Below, in pieces: positions 27,742-37,275 of a stretch of 64,000 nt of DNA. Made by a program: the position numbers and the translations under genes. The DNA is from Xanthomonas arboricola. Lineage in GTDB: Bacteria > Pseudomonadota > Gammaproteobacteria > Xanthomonadales > Xanthomonadaceae. How positions within the stretch are numbered: the first letter of the stretch is position 1; the number at the start of each line of letters is the position of its first letter. The DNA is taken from contig NZ_MIGY01000001.1 of assembly GCF_002940665.1 (NCBI RefSeq), positions 434,001 through 498,000 on the forward strand, given 5' to 3'. Below the pieces are notes generated by a model. The model had not been told where the DNA came from. It searched no databases and saw only the letters and a program-made list of their open reading frames with translations.

Positions 27742-28260
27742 TTACTGAGCCGTGTACACGATTTCGACGCGACGGTTCTGCGACCAGCAGCTTTCGCTGG
27801 TTTCGGTGCAGACCGGACGCTCTTCGCCGTAGCTGACGACGGTCAGCTGGCTGGCGGAACCGCCGGCAGCCTGCAACGAGGACGACACGGCATTGCCGCG
27901 ACGCTCGCCCAGACCCATGTTGTACTCACGCGAACCGCGCTCGTCGGCATTGCCCTGCAGGGTGATGCGCGAGGAAGGACGGTCACGCAGGTACTTGGCG
28001 TGGCACGCCATGATGGCCTGGAATTCCGGCTTCAGGGAGTCCTGATCCAGATCGAAGTAGACAACGCGCTGGCGCAGGCAGGCATCGGTATCCAGGTCGC
28101 CCGGGCCGTACAGGCCAGAGGTGGACGGGCCGGTGGGAACGGAGGAACCAGCGGTGGTGTCAGTCGCGGGAGGCGGAGTTTCCTTCACCTTCTTCGAACA
28201 ACCGGCCAGCACGGCAACGGACAACAGGGAGACAAGCAAGACGCGGGTGGACTTGTTCAT
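27742..28260 (-). CDS. pal: Pal, peptidoglycan-associated lipoprotein
   Basis: Pal anchors the outer membrane to peptidoglycan and is the partner of TolB. The 172-residue precursor has a lipoprotein signal with lipobox LAGC (Cys21), a Thr/Pro linker and an OmpA-like domain (VYFDLDQDSLKPEF, then ITLQGNADERGSREYNMGLG, the peptidoglycan-binding NADERGS motif). I start at the ATG at 28260, because the lipoprotein signal begins there; an in-frame upstream extension of nine residues has no such logic. The C-terminus carries a disulfide-like CTETSESC pair. Confidence 0.96.
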   Translation of the reverse strand: MNKSTRVLLVSLLSVAVLAGCSKKVKETPPPATDTTAGSSVPTGPSTSGLYGPGDLDTDACLRQRVVYFDLDQDSLKPEFQAIMACHAKYLRDRPSSRITLQGNADERGSREYNMGLGERRGNAVSSSLQAAGGSASQLTVVSYGEERPVCTETSESCWSQNRRVEIVYTAQ

Positions 28261-28317
28261 GGGATACCTATGGAGGCTCTGGGCCAATGAGTGGTTTAAC
28301 GCAGCGAAATATTAACA

Positions 28318-29637
28318 TTAATGCGCGGTTCGGTAAGGCCCCCATGCAGGTTCTCTCACATCTCCATCGGCCAGTACCAGACGCTGGCGGACGCGAGCGT
28401 CGGCGGATACCGCATAGAGCACCCCGCGACCACCCTCACGTGCGGCGTACAGCACCATGCTGGCGTTCGGTGCGAAGCTCGGCGACTCGTCCAGCGACCC
28501 CGGCGAGAGCGTGCTCCAGCTCGGCGAACCCAGGCTGCGATCCATCATGGCGATGCGGTAGCTATTGCCGCTGCCCTGTGCCACGGCAATCTTCTTGCCG
28601 TCGAACGAGACGCTGGCGGTGGCGTTGTAGTTGCCCTGGAAGGTCACGCGGTTGGCGCTGCCGCCACTCGCGGCCACTTGGTAGATCTGCGGGCGACCGC
28701 CGCGATCGGAGGTGAAGTAGATGCTGCCGCCGTCCGGCGCCCAGGTCGGCTCGGTGTCGATGCCGAAGTGATTGGTCAGCTGGGTCAACTGCTTGCTGCC
28801 CAGATCCATGACGTAGATTTCCGGGTTGCCGCTGCGCGACAGTGCCAGCGCCAGGCGGCGGCCGTCCGGCGAGAACGACGGTGCACCGTTGATGCCGCGG
28901 AAGCTGGACACCAGCTCACGCGCACCGGTGGCGATGTCCTGCAGGTAGATCGACGAATTGCCGCGCTCGAAGCTCACGTAGGCCAGCTTCTTGCCGTCCG
29001 GGCTCCAGTTCGGCGACAGCAGCGGCTCGGCCGAACGCACGATGGTCTGCGGGTTGTAGCCGTCCGAGTCGGCCACCATCAGCGCATAGCGCATCGCGCC
29101 GCCCTTGCCGCTGGCGGTCACATAGGCGATCCGGGTCCAGAACGCGCCACGCACGCCGGTGATCTTTTCGTAGATCGCGTCGGCCATCTGGTGCGAGACA
29201 TCGCGCATCGCATTGGCACGTGCGGTCATCGCCAGACCGAGCAGGCGCTCGCCCTTGGCCACGTCGAACAGTTCGTACTCGACGCGGTAGGCGCCTTCGC
29301 CGGCATCCATGACGCGACCGACCACGATGTAGTTCTGCTTGAGGGTGCGCCAGGTCTGGAACTGCACCTCGGTGCCGCGGGTCGGCTTTTCGACGATCTG
29401 CGCGACCGGCAGCGTGCGGAACTGGCCGGAACGGTCCAGGTCGGCGCCGACGACGGCAGATACATCGGTCTGCGGCGCCGTGCCGGAGCCCTGGTACGGC
29501 ATGGGCACGACGGTGATCGGCGTCGCCGAAGCGCTACCGCCGACGATATCGATGGTGAGCCCTTGCTGCTGCGCGAATGCGCTCAGCGGCAACAACAGGG
29601 CGGTCAAGGCAGCTAGCCAACGCAGCGGTTTTTTCAT
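28318..29637 (-). CDS. tolB: TolB, Tol-Pal translocation protein
   Basis: TolB is the periplasmic beta-propeller that shuttles between TolA and Pal. The 439-residue precursor has a signal peptide (MKKPLRWLAALTALLLPLSA) and an N-terminal alpha/beta domain. The propeller is recognisable by repeated WSPDGKKLAY, FSPDGRRLAL, WAPDGGSIYF and FDGKKIAVA blades. The start at ATG 29637 gives the canonical signal peptide; the frame runs further upstream only as untranslated sequence. The 262-base gap from tolA is unusually long for this operon and includes GTGAAC direct repeats (29688-29693, 29706-29711), so an internal promoter is possible. Confidence 0.96.
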   Translation of the reverse strand: MKKPLRWLAALTALLLPLSAFAQQQGLTIDIVGGSASATPITVVPMPYQGSGTAPQTDVSAVVGADLDRSGQFRTLPVAQIVEKPTRGTEVQFQTWRTLKQNYIVVGRVMDAGEGAYRVEYELFDVAKGERLLGLAMTARANAMRDVSHQMADAIYEKITGVRGAFWTRIAYVTASGKGGAMRYALMVADSDGYNPQTIVRSAEPLLSPNWSPDGKKLAYVSFERGNSSIYLQDIATGARELVSSFRGINGAPSFSPDGRRLALALSRSGNPEIYVMDLGSKQLTQLTNHFGIDTEPTWAPDGGSIYFTSDRGGRPQIYQVAASGGSANRVTFQGNYNATASVSFDGKKIAVAQGSGNSYRIAMMDRSLGSPSWSTLSPGSLDESPSFAPNASMVLYAAREGGRGVLYAVSADARVRQRLVLADGDVREPAWGPYRTAH

Positions 29638-29899
29638 GGACGGCTCGGATCGGGCAGGAAAAGTGTGCAAGGGATACCAATCAGCGAGTGAACATACTCG
29701 CAATCGTGAACGAAACAGCGTGAAAGTGGAGCGAGTGGTCAAGCACCGGGCATTCCGTCGGCCAGATGCGTGGGCATGCGTGCGGTGGCGCAGCAATATC
29801 CACCCGGCAGAGCGCCACTCAGTCGACCACACCCCGCGAATCTATATCCCAGCCGGGGCGCAGCGCAGGTCATGCGGCCGCGCCCCTGACCTGGGGCTA

Positions 29900-30937
29900 C
29901 TAATCCTGCGGGGTGAACACAAACGTCAGGTTGCGCTGGAACACCGATTCGAACCCACGATACGGCAATGGCTGGGCACTCAGCACCGCGGCTTCGATCG
30001 AGCGCTGGCCGGCCTCGTCGTAAGGGCAACCCGGCGCCACCTTGGCCTCCATCACCGTGCCACCCGGCAACTGACGGATGTTGATGCTGCACTTCTGGCC
30101 CGGCGGCACCGACGGCGGGCGCACCCACTGCGCCAGCACCTTCTGCTGGATCGCCGCGGCGTACTTGGCCGACAGATCGGTATTGGTTCCGCCCTGCCCT
30201 GCCGTCGGTTGCGCAGTGGCGGCGGCAGCCGACGAAGCCTGCTGCGCACGCGCGGCGGCGACCTGCCGCAACTTCTGCTCGGCCAGTGCGGCTTCCTTGG
30301 TGGCCTGTTCGCGCTGGCGGCGGATGTCTGCGATCTTCTTCTCGCGCTCGGCATCGGCAGCGGCCTGCTGCGCTGCGGCCTGCTTCTTCTTGGCGTCGGC
30401 TTCTTCCTGCTGCTTGGCCAGGCGCAGTTTCTGCTCGGCCTCTTCCTGGCGTTTGCGCTCGGTCAGGTCGATCTGCTCCTGACGGCGCTTGGCCTCCTGT
30501 TCCTGCTTGGCCTTTTCCGCCGACAGCGCCAGTGCGTCGACGCGGTCCTGGTCGACCTTGTCCGGCTGCGCGACGCGCTCCTGTGCCTGCGCCTGTTGCG
30601 GGGTGGGCGCATCCTGCGGACGCGGCTCAGGAATCGGCTGCGGCGGCGGCACGGTATCTTCGGGTGCCGGTTCGGGCAGCGGCGCCGGCGGTGGCGGCGC
30701 CTCCACCGGCGTGGCCTTCAGCGCCTGGCGCGCAACCCGCGCTTCGGCCGCGGACACGTCCAGCGAGGCTTCCATGCTGGGGTCGCCCGCTGCCGGCTCG
30801 ACCGAGCGTTCGGGCGACCACAACCAGCCGGCGATGAACACCAGTGCGACCAGCACGTGCACGACCAGGGCCAGCACGACCGGCCGCAACCAGCCATCCT
30901 CGCGCGCCGTCTGAGTGGGGAATGCGTCAGCGTGCAT
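29900..30937 (-). CDS. tolA: TolA, inner-membrane Tol protein
   Basis: TolA links the inner-membrane TolQR motor to the outer-membrane Pal system. The 345-residue product has one N-terminal transmembrane helix (VVLALVVHVLVALVFIAGW), a Pro-rich section and a long charged Ala/Glu/Lys helix (about residues 125-235) that spans the periplasm. The C-terminal globular domain has the two conserved cysteines (GQKCSINIRQLPGG and VAPGCPYDEAG). It ends NLTFVFTPQD. The start overlaps the tolR stop by 11 bases. Confidence 0.94.
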   Translation of the reverse strand: MHADAFPTQTAREDGWLRPVVLALVVHVLVALVFIAGWLWSPERSVEPAAGDPSMEASLDVSAAEARVARQALKATPVEAPPPPAPLPEPAPEDTVPPPQPIPEPRPQDAPTPQQAQAQERVAQPDKVDQDRVDALALSAEKAKQEQEAKRRQEQIDLTERKRQEEAEQKLRLAKQQEEADAKKKQAAAQQAAADAEREKKIADIRRQREQATKEAALAEQKLRQVAAARAQQASSAAAATAQPTAGQGGTNTDLSAKYAAAIQQKVLAQWVRPPSVPPGQKCSINIRQLPGGTVMEAKVAPGCPYDEAGQRSIEAAVLSAQPLPYRGFESVFQRNLTFVFTPQD

Positions 30938-31376
30938 CGCTGCCTGCAGTGCCGCCGGAGTCGGAAATCAGGCCGACCTTCTCGACCTTGGCCTGCTTGA
31001 GCACGTCGATGGCGTCCATGATCTTTTGATACGGCGCGGCACGGTCGCCGGCCACGACCACGCGCGCGTCCTTGTCCTGCGCCACGATGGCGGCCAGTTG
31101 CGCCTGCAGCGCCGCCACGTCCATCGCCTGCGGCTTGCCCTTGGGCAGCTGCAATGCGAGCTGGCCGTCGGCGGCGACCACCACCACGACCGGATCCTGC
31201 TTGCTCTCCAGCGCCTTGGCGCGTGAGCTGGGCAGGTTGACATCGGTGCTCAGGGTCAGCAGCGGCGCGGTCACCATGAAGATGATCAGCAGCACCAGCA
31301 TCACGTCGATATACGGCACGACGTTGATGTCGGATTTGAGCTTGCGCTTCTTACGGCGGGAAATACCGGAAATCAT
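30927..31376 (-). CDS. tolR: TolR, ExbD-family Tol motor subunit
   Basis: TolR forms the proton-driven motor with TolQ. The 149-residue protein has the conserved N-terminal cytoplasmic basic tail (ISRRKKRKLKSDINVVPYID) and the single transmembrane helix whose Asp lies in the INVVPYIDVMLVLLIIFM segment (the proton-binding residue). The periplasmic domain ends YQKIMDAIDVLKQAKVEKVG. It is preceded by a 235-base structured gap after tolQ. Confidence 0.95.
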   Translation of the reverse strand: MISGISRRKKRKLKSDINVVPYIDVMLVLLIIFMVTAPLLTLSTDVNLPSSRAKALESKQDPVVVVVAADGQLALQLPKGKPQAMDVAALQAQLAAIVAQDKDARVVVAGDRAAPYQKIMDAIDVLKQAKVEKVGLISDSGGTAGSDAR

Positions 31377-31611
31377 CGCGGAACGTTCCTATTGATCCCC
31401 CGCACATGGATGTGCGGGCTCGTGCGAGGGACTCGCCCATCCAATCCCTCGCATACGTGTGTGCGAGCTGTCGCGAGAGGCTTGCCTGTCCAATCCCTGC
31501 GCCGCGCCAGACGCGCGTGTGCGAACGCCCCGCCTGCCACGTCCACGCACCGGAATGTGCGTGCCGTGACGGGGCATTCGCCCGGCTGCCGGCTGGCGCA
31601 GGGCATGCGCA
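31377..31611 (-). repeat. Structured tolQ-tolR spacer with serial hairpins
   Basis: Instead of the usual few bases, tolQ and tolR are separated by 235 bases holding three kinds of structure. There is a perfect stem CCCGCACAT/ATGTGCGGG (31399-31407, 31410-31418). TCCAATCCCT occurs twice, 49 bases apart (31440, 31489), inside similar surroundings. A nested stem spans 31523-31579 (GAACGCCCCG against CGGGGCATTC, with CACGCAC/GTGCGTG inside). It would be transcribed as part of the operon RNA. Confidence 0.55.
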
Positions 31612-32391
31612 TTACTCGTCCGCGCCAGCCTGGCGCTGCAGGATCGAGCTGAACTCGTCGGCGAAGGTCTCGTAGCGCACCGACAGCCGTTCCACGCGGG
31701 TGGTGAATCGGTTGTAGGCCCACACCGCGGGAATCGCCACGAACAGGCCGATGGCGGTGGCGAACAGCGCTTCGGAAATACCCGGTGCGACCGCGGCGAT
31801 ACCGGCCTGCTCGCCGCTGCTGACCATGTCGTGCATGGTCACCATGATGCCGAACACGGTACCGACCAGGCCGACGTACGGCGCGGTGGAACCGATGTTG
31901 GCCAGCAATTCGAGATTGCGCTCGAGCTGGTCGACTTCGCGGGTGAAGGCAGTGCGCATGGCGCGCTGTGCGCCTTCCAGTTGCACCCGCCCGTCCAGCC
32001 GGCGGCGGTCGCGCAGGCGAGAGAACTCGCGGAAGCCGCTCTCGAACATCGACTCCAGGCCGCCGACGGTGCGGTTACGGTCGGTGGCCGACGCGTAGAG
32101 CTTGGCCAGATCGGCGCCGGACCAGAAGCGGTTTTCGAACTCGTCCGCCTCGCGGTTGGCCTGCTTGAAGGCGCGCGCCTTGCGGAAAATGATCACCCAG
32201 CTGATGAACGAGCCGATCAGCAGCAGCAATACGATGATCTTGACCGGGATACTCGCTCGCAGGATCAGATCGACATAGTTGATGCTGCTGTTGTGCGCCA
32301 CGCTGGCGGTCTGTGCCGCAGCGGCGGCAACGTCCTGCGGTAGTGCTTCCACTACCGTGTCCTGCAGGGCCAGGAGCAATGCAATCGACAT
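31612..32391 (-). CDS. tolQ: TolQ, ExbB-family Tol motor subunit
   Basis: TolQ is the stator-like partner of TolR in the inner membrane. The 259-residue product shows three transmembrane helices (VKIIVLLLLIGSFISWVII; STAPYVGLVGTVFGIMVTM; FATAIGLFVAIPAVWAYN) and the cytoplasmic loop between the first two. The GLVGTVFGIM segment and the AIGLFVAIPAV helix are the family signatures that line the proton path. ybgC lies 11 bases upstream on the same strand. Confidence 0.95.
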   Translation of the reverse strand: MSIALLLALQDTVVEALPQDVAAAAAQTASVAHNSSINYVDLILRASIPVKIIVLLLLIGSFISWVIIFRKARAFKQANREADEFENRFWSGADLAKLYASATDRNRTVGGLESMFESGFREFSRLRDRRRLDGRVQLEGAQRAMRTAFTREVDQLERNLELLANIGSTAPYVGLVGTVFGIMVTMHDMVSSGEQAGIAAVAPGISEALFATAIGLFVAIPAVWAYNRFTTRVERLSVRYETFADEFSSILQRQAGADE

Positions 32392-32402
32392 CCGTTTGTT
32401 CC

Positions 32403-32861
32403 TCAGTAATCGGATTCTGGGGTTTCTAGAGCTTTCAATACGTCATACAGCGCATCGTCCATCCCGCGCGGGCGGAAGTCGCTGGTACCGAGTGCGGCAA
32501 TGCGCACCTCGGCGGTCAGCAGCACTTCGCCCTCGCGACGTACCGACTGCGCAAACAGCAGGCTGGCCCGTTTGCATCGCAGCAGTACCGCCGACACTGA
32601 CAGCGCGTCGTCGAGCCGGGCCGGCTTGAGGAAATCCAGTTGCATCGAGCGGACCGCGAACACCAGGTCGTGCTGCTGGCGCATGCGTTCCTGCCCATAA
32701 CCGAGTGCGCGCATCCACTCCGTGCGCGCCCGCTCCATGAAAGCAACGTAGCGCGCGTGGTAGACCACGCCCCCGGCGTCGGTATCTTCCCAGTACACGC
32801 GTGTCGGCCAACTGAATACAGGCGGGGATTGGGGACTCGGGAGTCGGGAATCGGATGTCAT
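32403..32861 (-). CDS. ybgC: YbgC, Tol-Pal-associated acyl-CoA thioesterase
   Basis: YbgC is a hot-dog-fold thioesterase of the tol-pal cluster acting on short acyl-CoA or acyl-ACP at the inner membrane. The 152-residue product has the family start RVYWEDTDAGGVVYHARYVAF, which contains the catalytic Asp, and HDLVFAVRSMQLDFLKPARL. I use the ATG at 32861 (a GTG lies six bases further up). The first ~17 residues (TSDSRLPSPQSPP) are encoded by GGGATT/GGGAATC-type repeat DNA, so the true N-terminus or its sequence may be recent. The hot-dog core begins at about residue 18. Confidence 0.92.
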   Translation of the reverse strand: MTSDSRLPSPQSPPVFSWPTRVYWEDTDAGGVVYHARYVAFMERARTEWMRALGYGQERMRQQHDLVFAVRSMQLDFLKPARLDDALSVSAVLLRCKRASLLFAQSVRREGEVLLTAEVRIAALGTSDFRPRGMDDALYDVLKALETPESDY

Positions 32862-32913
32862 GGGCACGGAATGTTGGTCGAGACGGCCCGGGCGCGCGAC
32901 GAACGGAGCGTCA

Positions 32914-33948
32914 TTAGAACAAATCTCCCGGCTCGCCGATTGCAGGGGCGCGGTCGCGCGGCGGTTTCAGGCCCAGGTGCAGATAGGCCTTGGTGGTGAC
33001 CATGCGCCCGCGCGCGGTGCGGATCAAAAAGCCCTGCTGGATCAGGTAGGGTTCGATCACGTCTTCCAGCGTGCCGCGCTCTTCCGACAGCGAGGCGGCC
33101 AGCGACTCCACCCCGACCGGGCCGCCGTCGAAGTGGTCGACGATGGTGCGCAGCATGCGGCGGTCAAGCTCGTCGAAGCCTTCCGGGTCGACCTTGAGCA
33201 TCTGCATCGCCGCCTGCGCCACCGGCAGGTCGATATGCCCTGCCGCCTTGACCTGGGCGAAGTCGCGCACCCGCCGCAGCAGCCGGTTGGCGATACGCGG
33301 GGTGCCGCGCGCGCGACGGGCGATCTCGGCCGCGCCCTCGGGCGTGCAGTCGATGCCCAGGATCGCCGCCGAGCGGATCACGATGCGGGTCAGTTCCTGC
33401 GGCGAGTAGAACTCCAACCGCTGTACGATGCCGAAGCGGTCGCGCAGGGGTGCGGTCAGCAGGCCGGCACGGGTGGTGGCGCCGATCAGGGTGAACGGCG
33501 GCAGGTCGATCTTGATCGAACGCGCGGCCGGGCCGTCGCCGATCATGATGTCGATCTGGAAATCTTCCATCGCCGGATACAGCACTTCTTCCACCACCGG
33601 CGAGAGGCGATGGATCTCGTCGATGAACAGCACATCGTGCGGCTGCAGATTGGTCAGCAGCGCGGCCAGATCACCGGCCTTCTCGATCACCGGGCCGGAG
33701 GTCGAGCGCAGGTTCACGCCCAGCTCGTTGGCGATGACATGACTGAGCGTGGTCTTGCCCAGACCCGGCGGGCCGAAGATCAGCACGTGATCCATCGCCT
33801 CGCCGCGCGCCTTGGCCGCTTCGATGTAGATCTCCATCTGCTCGCGCACCGGCTGCTGGCCCAGGTAATCGGCCAGGCGCTTGGGCCGGATGCTCGCATC
33901 GGCGGCATCGTCTTCGCGGGTAGCACTGCTGGCGATGATGCGGTCCAT
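32914..33948 (-). CDS. ruvB: RuvB, Holliday junction branch migration ATPase
   Basis: RuvB is the hexameric AAA+ motor that, with RuvA, drives Holliday junction branch migration. The 344-residue product has Walker A GPPGLGKT (residues 59-66), Walker [12 protein letters not shown], sensor GATTRAGLL with the RuvB arginine finger region, and the C-terminal winged helix ([16 protein letters not shown]). It is separated from ruvA and ruvC by kup and repeat elements, an unusual interruption of the ruv cluster. Confidence 0.97.
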   Translation of the reverse strand: MDRIIASSATREDDAADASIRPKRLADYLGQQPVREQMEIYIEAAKARGEAMDHVLIFGPPGLGKTTLSHVIANELGVNLRSTSGPVIEKAGDLAALLTNLQPHDVLFIDEIHRLSPVVEEVLYPAMEDFQIDIMIGDGPAARSIKIDLPPFTLIGATTRAGLLTAPLRDRFGIVQRLEFYSPQELTRIVIRSAAILGIDCTPEGAAEIARRARGTPRIANRLLRRVRDFAQVKAAGHIDLPVAQAAMQMLKVDPEGFDELDRRMLRTIVDHFDGGPVGVESLAASLSEERGTLEDVIEPYLIQQGFLIRTARGRMVTTKAYLHLGLKPPRDRAPAIGEPGDLF

Positions 33949-33954
33949 TAGAGC

Positions 33955-34063
33955 GGGGATTGGGGATTCGTCAACCGGGATTGGCAGCGCACTAGTATGG
34001 GCCGCGGGGCGCCTCCGGCGCTACGCTCTTGCCGATCCCGAATGACCAATCCCCAATCCCGGG
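33955..34063. repeat. Inverted GGGATT-type repeat element between kup and ruvB
   Basis: The left arm (33955-33986, GGGGATTGGGGATTCG...GGGATTGGCA) is nearly the reverse complement of the right arm (34030-34063, TGCCGATCCCG...CCAATCCCCAATCCC). The centre has a GC-rich hairpin (GGGGCGCCTCCGGCGC). It is one of several heptamer-related palindromic elements in this block. Confidence 0.7.
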
Positions 34064-34078
34064 CCGCCACCGGCGGCC

Positions 34079-35986
34079 TCAGATCTCCACCTGGGCGCCC
34101 AGCTCGACCAGGCGGTTGCCGGGGATGCGGAAGAAGCCTGTGGCCGGGGCGGCGTTGCGATGCATCAGCGCGAACAGCTTGTCGCGCCAGATCGGCATGC
34201 CGCGGTTGGCGCTGGCCACGATGGTCTCGCGGCTGGCGAAGAAGGTGGTGTCCATCGGGTCGAAATGGATGCCGCCCTGGTCGCAGGAACGCATCAGCGC
34301 CAGCGGCACGTCCGGCGTTTCCATGAAGCCGAAGCGCACATAGACGCGGTAGAACTCGTCGCCGATCGATTCGATCTGCAGCCGCTTGTCCGCCGGCGCA
34401 TACGGGATCGGCAAGGTGTCGACGTTGAGGAAGATGTTGCGCTCGTGCAGCACCTTGTTGTGCTTGAGGTTGTGCATCAGCGCATGCGGCACGACCATCG
34501 GGTCGGCGGTGAGGAACACCGCCATGCCCGGCACGCGCGCCGGCGGGGCCAGCATCAGGCCCGGCAGGAAGCTGTCGATGCGGATGCCGTCCTTGCGGAT
34601 TTCCTCGCGCAGCAGCGCGCGGCCGCGGCGCCAGGTGCGCATCAGGGTGAACACCACGATGCCCAGCGCCAACGGGAACCAGGCACCCTGCAACAGCTTG
34701 GCGCCGTTGGCGATGACGAAGGCCAGCTCGATGAAGAAGAACACCACGCACAGCGGCAGCACCCAGTTGCGCCAGCGCGGCCACAACGAGCGCGCCACCA
34801 GCGCCAGCAGCAGGGTGTCGATCAGCATGGTCATCGACACCGAGATGCCGTAGGCCACCGCCAGATTGGTGGAACTGCGGAAGATCAGCACCAGCGCGAT
34901 CACCATCACCATCAGCAGCCAGTTGATGCCGGGCACGTAGATCTGGCCGATGGTGGTGCGCGAGGTGTGCTTGATCAGCATGCGCGGGATGTAGCCCAGC
35001 TGCATCGCCTGGCGGGCCACCGAATAGGCGCCGGTGATGACCGCCTGCGACGCGATCACGGCCGCCAGCGTGGCCAGGATGATCATCGGATACAGCGCCC
35101 AACCCGGCACCGCTTCGAAGAACGGGTTCTTCAGTGCGGAGGGGTGATTGAGCACCAGCGCGCCCTGCCCCAGGTAATTGAGCAGCAGCATCGGCAACAC
35201 GAAGAAATACCAGCCATGCCGGATCGGCCTGGCGCCGAAGTGGCCCATGTCCGCGTATAGCGCCTCGCCGCCGGTCACCGCCAGCACCACCGCGCCAAGA
35301 ATGAACACCCCGTGCCAGCCGTGCTCCATGAAGAAGCGGATCGCCCACCACGGATTGAAGGCCTTCAGCACCTCCGGCGCATCGACGATGTTCCAGGCGC
35401 CGATCGCCCCCAGCGACAGGAACCACAGGCAGGTGATCGGGCCGAACACCTTGCCGACATTTTCGGTGCCGAAGCGCTGCACCATGAACACCACCAGCAG
35501 CACGACCACGGTGATCGGCACGATGAAGGGATGCAGGCTGGGCGCGGCGATTTCCAGGCCTTCCACCGCGCCCATCACCGAGATGGCCGGGGTGATCACG
35601 CCATCGCCGAAGAACAGCGAGGCGCCGAAGATGCCGAGGATGCCGACTACATACGCCGAGCGCGACCCGCTGCGCAGGGTGCGCTGGGTCAGCGCCATCA
35701 AGGCCATGATGCCGCCCTCGCCCTCGTTGTCGGCGCGCATGATGATGGTGACGTACTTGAGCGTCACCGTGACCATCAGCGCCCAGAACGCCAGCGACAG
35801 CACACCCAGCACGGTGTCGTGGTCGCTGGTCAGCCCGTAGTGCGGCGAGAACGCCTCCTTGAGGGTGTACAGCGGACTGGTGCCGATATCGCCGAAGACG
35901 ACGCCAATGGCACCGATGACCAAGGCCATATGGCTATTGGCAGGCGCATGGCCGTGGCCAGCTGCGGAAGTGGGGGTCTGGGACAT
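34079..35986 (-). CDS. kup: Kup, low-affinity potassium uptake protein
   Basis: Kup is a proton-coupled potassium transporter of the KUP/HAK family. The 635-residue product has about 12 transmembrane helices in its first 430 residues, beginning with the hallmark [20 protein letters not shown], then [20 protein letters not shown] and [20 protein letters not shown]-like helices (here [17 protein letters not shown]). A cytosolic C-terminal domain follows. I start at [15 protein letters not shown] (ATG 35986); a longer reading has no transporter features. It lies between ruvA and ruvB on the same strand, 52 bases after ruvA, an insertion relative to the usual ruvCAB order. Confidence 0.95.
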   Translation of the reverse strand: MSQTPTSAAGHGHAPANSHMALVIGAIGVVFGDIGTSPLYTLKEAFSPHYGLTSDHDTVLGVLSLAFWALMVTVTLKYVTIIMRADNEGEGGIMALMALTQRTLRSGSRSAYVVGILGIFGASLFFGDGVITPAISVMGAVEGLEIAAPSLHPFIVPITVVVLLVVFMVQRFGTENVGKVFGPITCLWFLSLGAIGAWNIVDAPEVLKAFNPWWAIRFFMEHGWHGVFILGAVVLAVTGGEALYADMGHFGARPIRHGWYFFVLPMLLLNYLGQGALVLNHPSALKNPFFEAVPGWALYPMIILATLAAVIASQAVITGAYSVARQAMQLGYIPRMLIKHTSRTTIGQIYVPGINWLLMVMVIALVLIFRSSTNLAVAYGISVSMTMLIDTLLLALVARSLWPRWRNWVLPLCVVFFFIELAFVIANGAKLLQGAWFPLALGIVVFTLMRTWRRGRALLREEIRKDGIRIDSFLPGLMLAPPARVPGMAVFLTADPMVVPHALMHNLKHNKVLHERNIFLNVDTLPIPYAPADKRLQIESIGDEFYRVYVRFGFMETPDVPLALMRSCDQGGIHFDPMDTTFFASRETIVASANRGMPIWRDKLFALMHRNAAPATGFFRIPGNRLVELGAQVEI

Positions 35987-36038
35987 GAAGTGGGCAGGGT
36001 ATCGCCAAGTGGCGTGAAGGAGAGGAGGACGGCGCGAC

Positions 36039-36623
36039 CTAACGCAGCGCGGCCTGGAGGGCCTTGCGAATGACCGTGGCGACTTCGTCGCCTTCTGCCC
36101 CGGCCTCGCGTGCCATGCGTGCGGCCTCGGCCGGCTTGTAACCCAGTTGCTGCAACGCCACCGTGGCTTCGGACACGGCATCCGGGCCGAGCTGGCCGGT
36201 GATCGGCGCGCCACTGCTGAAGTCGGCCGCGCGGTCGCGCAGCTCCACCACCATACGCTCGGCGGTCTTCTTGCCGATGCCGGGGATGCGCGTCAGCGCG
36301 GTGATGTCGCCGCTGGTGATCAGGCGGGCGAACTCGTCCACGCTGACCCCGGACAGCACCGCCAGCGCGATCTTGGCGCCGATGCCGGTGACCTTCTGCA
36401 CGTCGCGGAACAGCCTGCGCTCGCCTTCGCGCAGGAATCCGTACAGCGACACGCTGTCTTCCTTCTGCGCGTAGTGGGTAAACAGGATCACGTCGCGGCC
36501 GACATCGGGCAGGTCGTAGAAGGTGCTCATCGGCGCCTCCAGTTCATACCCCACCCCGCCCACATCGATCACCAGCCACGGCGGCTGCTTGTAGGCCAGG
36601 AGCCCGCGCAGGCGGCCGATCAT
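36039..36623 (-). CDS. ruvA: RuvA, Holliday junction DNA-binding subunit
   Basis: RuvA tetramers bind the four-way junction and load RuvB. The 194-residue product starts with the OB-fold ([20 protein letters not shown]), has the acidic-pin region, two helix-hairpin-helix motifs ([33 protein letters not shown]) and the C-terminal RuvB-contacting domain ([16 protein letters not shown]). The ATG at 36623 begins the canonical MIGRLRG. Upstream codons in the frame derive from repeat DNA and are excluded. Confidence 0.97.
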   Translation of the reverse strand: MIGRLRGLLAYKQPPWLVIDVGGVGYELEAPMSTFYDLPDVGRDVILFTHYAQKEDSVSLYGFLREGERRLFRDVQKVTGIGAKIALAVLSGVSVDEFARLITSGDITALTRIPGIGKKTAERMVVELRDRAADFSSGAPITGQLGPDAVSEATVALQQLGYKPAEAARMAREAGAEGDEVATVIRKALQAALR

Positions 36624-36645
36624 TGGGCACCGCCTTGGCGGTGCC

Positions 36646-36737
36646 GGGAATGGGGAATCGGGAATGGGGAATCGCAACAGCGCGCGCTGCTGTGGACTCT
36701 GCGTTTGCAATTCCCGATTCCCGATTCCCGAATCCCG
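36646..36737. repeat. Inverted GGGAATC-type repeat between ruvA and ruvC
   Basis: The left arm (36646-36677) of GGGAATGGGGAATC units and the right arm (36705-36737, GCAATTCCCGATTCCCGATT...) are near reverse complements across a 27-base centre. The whole gap could fold as one long hairpin in the operon transcript. Confidence 0.7.
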
Positions 36738-36741
36738 ATTC

Positions 36742-37266
36742 TCATTTCTTGCGGCTCCAGGCCTGTTGGGTAGTGACGCCCAGGCGTTGCGCGGTGGCGC
36801 GTACGTGGGCGTGGGTGATGGCGACCGCCAGCGCGTCGGCGGCGTCGGCCTGCAGCTTGCCTTTCAGGTTGAGCATGATGCCGACCATGTGCTGGACCTG
36901 CACCTTGTCCGCCCCACCCTTGCCGACCAGTGCCAGCTTGATCTCGGTGGCAGCGTACTCGTGCACCGGCAGATCGCGCAGCACCACCGCGCAGATCGCC
37001 GCACCGCGCGCGTGGCCCAGCTTGAGCGCGGAATCGGCGCTCTTGCCCATGAACACCTTCTCGATCGCCACTTCCTGCGGCCGGTAGGTCTCGATCACCT
37101 CGCCCAGCCCGTGCAGCAGGCGCTTGAGCCGCTGCGCGAAGTCGCCCTCGCCCAGCAGCACCAGCGGCGCGTGATAGACATGCCGGCTGCGACCGCTCTC
37201 GTCGACGTCGATGATGCCGAGCCCGGTGCGTTGGGAGCCGGGATCGATGCCCAGGATGCGGGTCAT
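36742..37266 (-). CDS. ruvC: RuvC, Holliday junction resolvase
   Basis: RuvC is the dimeric endonuclease that cuts Holliday junctions symmetrically. The 174-residue product has the four acidic catalytic residues in their usual contexts: Asp8 ([11 protein letters not shown]), Glu69 (EVAIEKVF), Asp141 and Asp144 ([11 protein letters not shown]). The ATG at 37266 gives [11 protein letters not shown]; the frame continues upstream into repeat DNA. It is 118 bases upstream of ruvA in transcription order, with an inverted repeat between. Confidence 0.97.
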   Translation of the reverse strand: MTRILGIDPGSQRTGLGIIDVDESGRSRHVYHAPLVLLGEGDFAQRLKRLLHGLGEVIETYRPQEVAIEKVFMGKSADSALKLGHARGAAICAVVLRDLPVHEYAATEIKLALVGKGGADKVQVQHMVGIMLNLKGKLQADAADALAVAITHAHVRATAQRLGVTTQQAWSRKK

Positions 37267-37275
37267 CGAAGCGCC

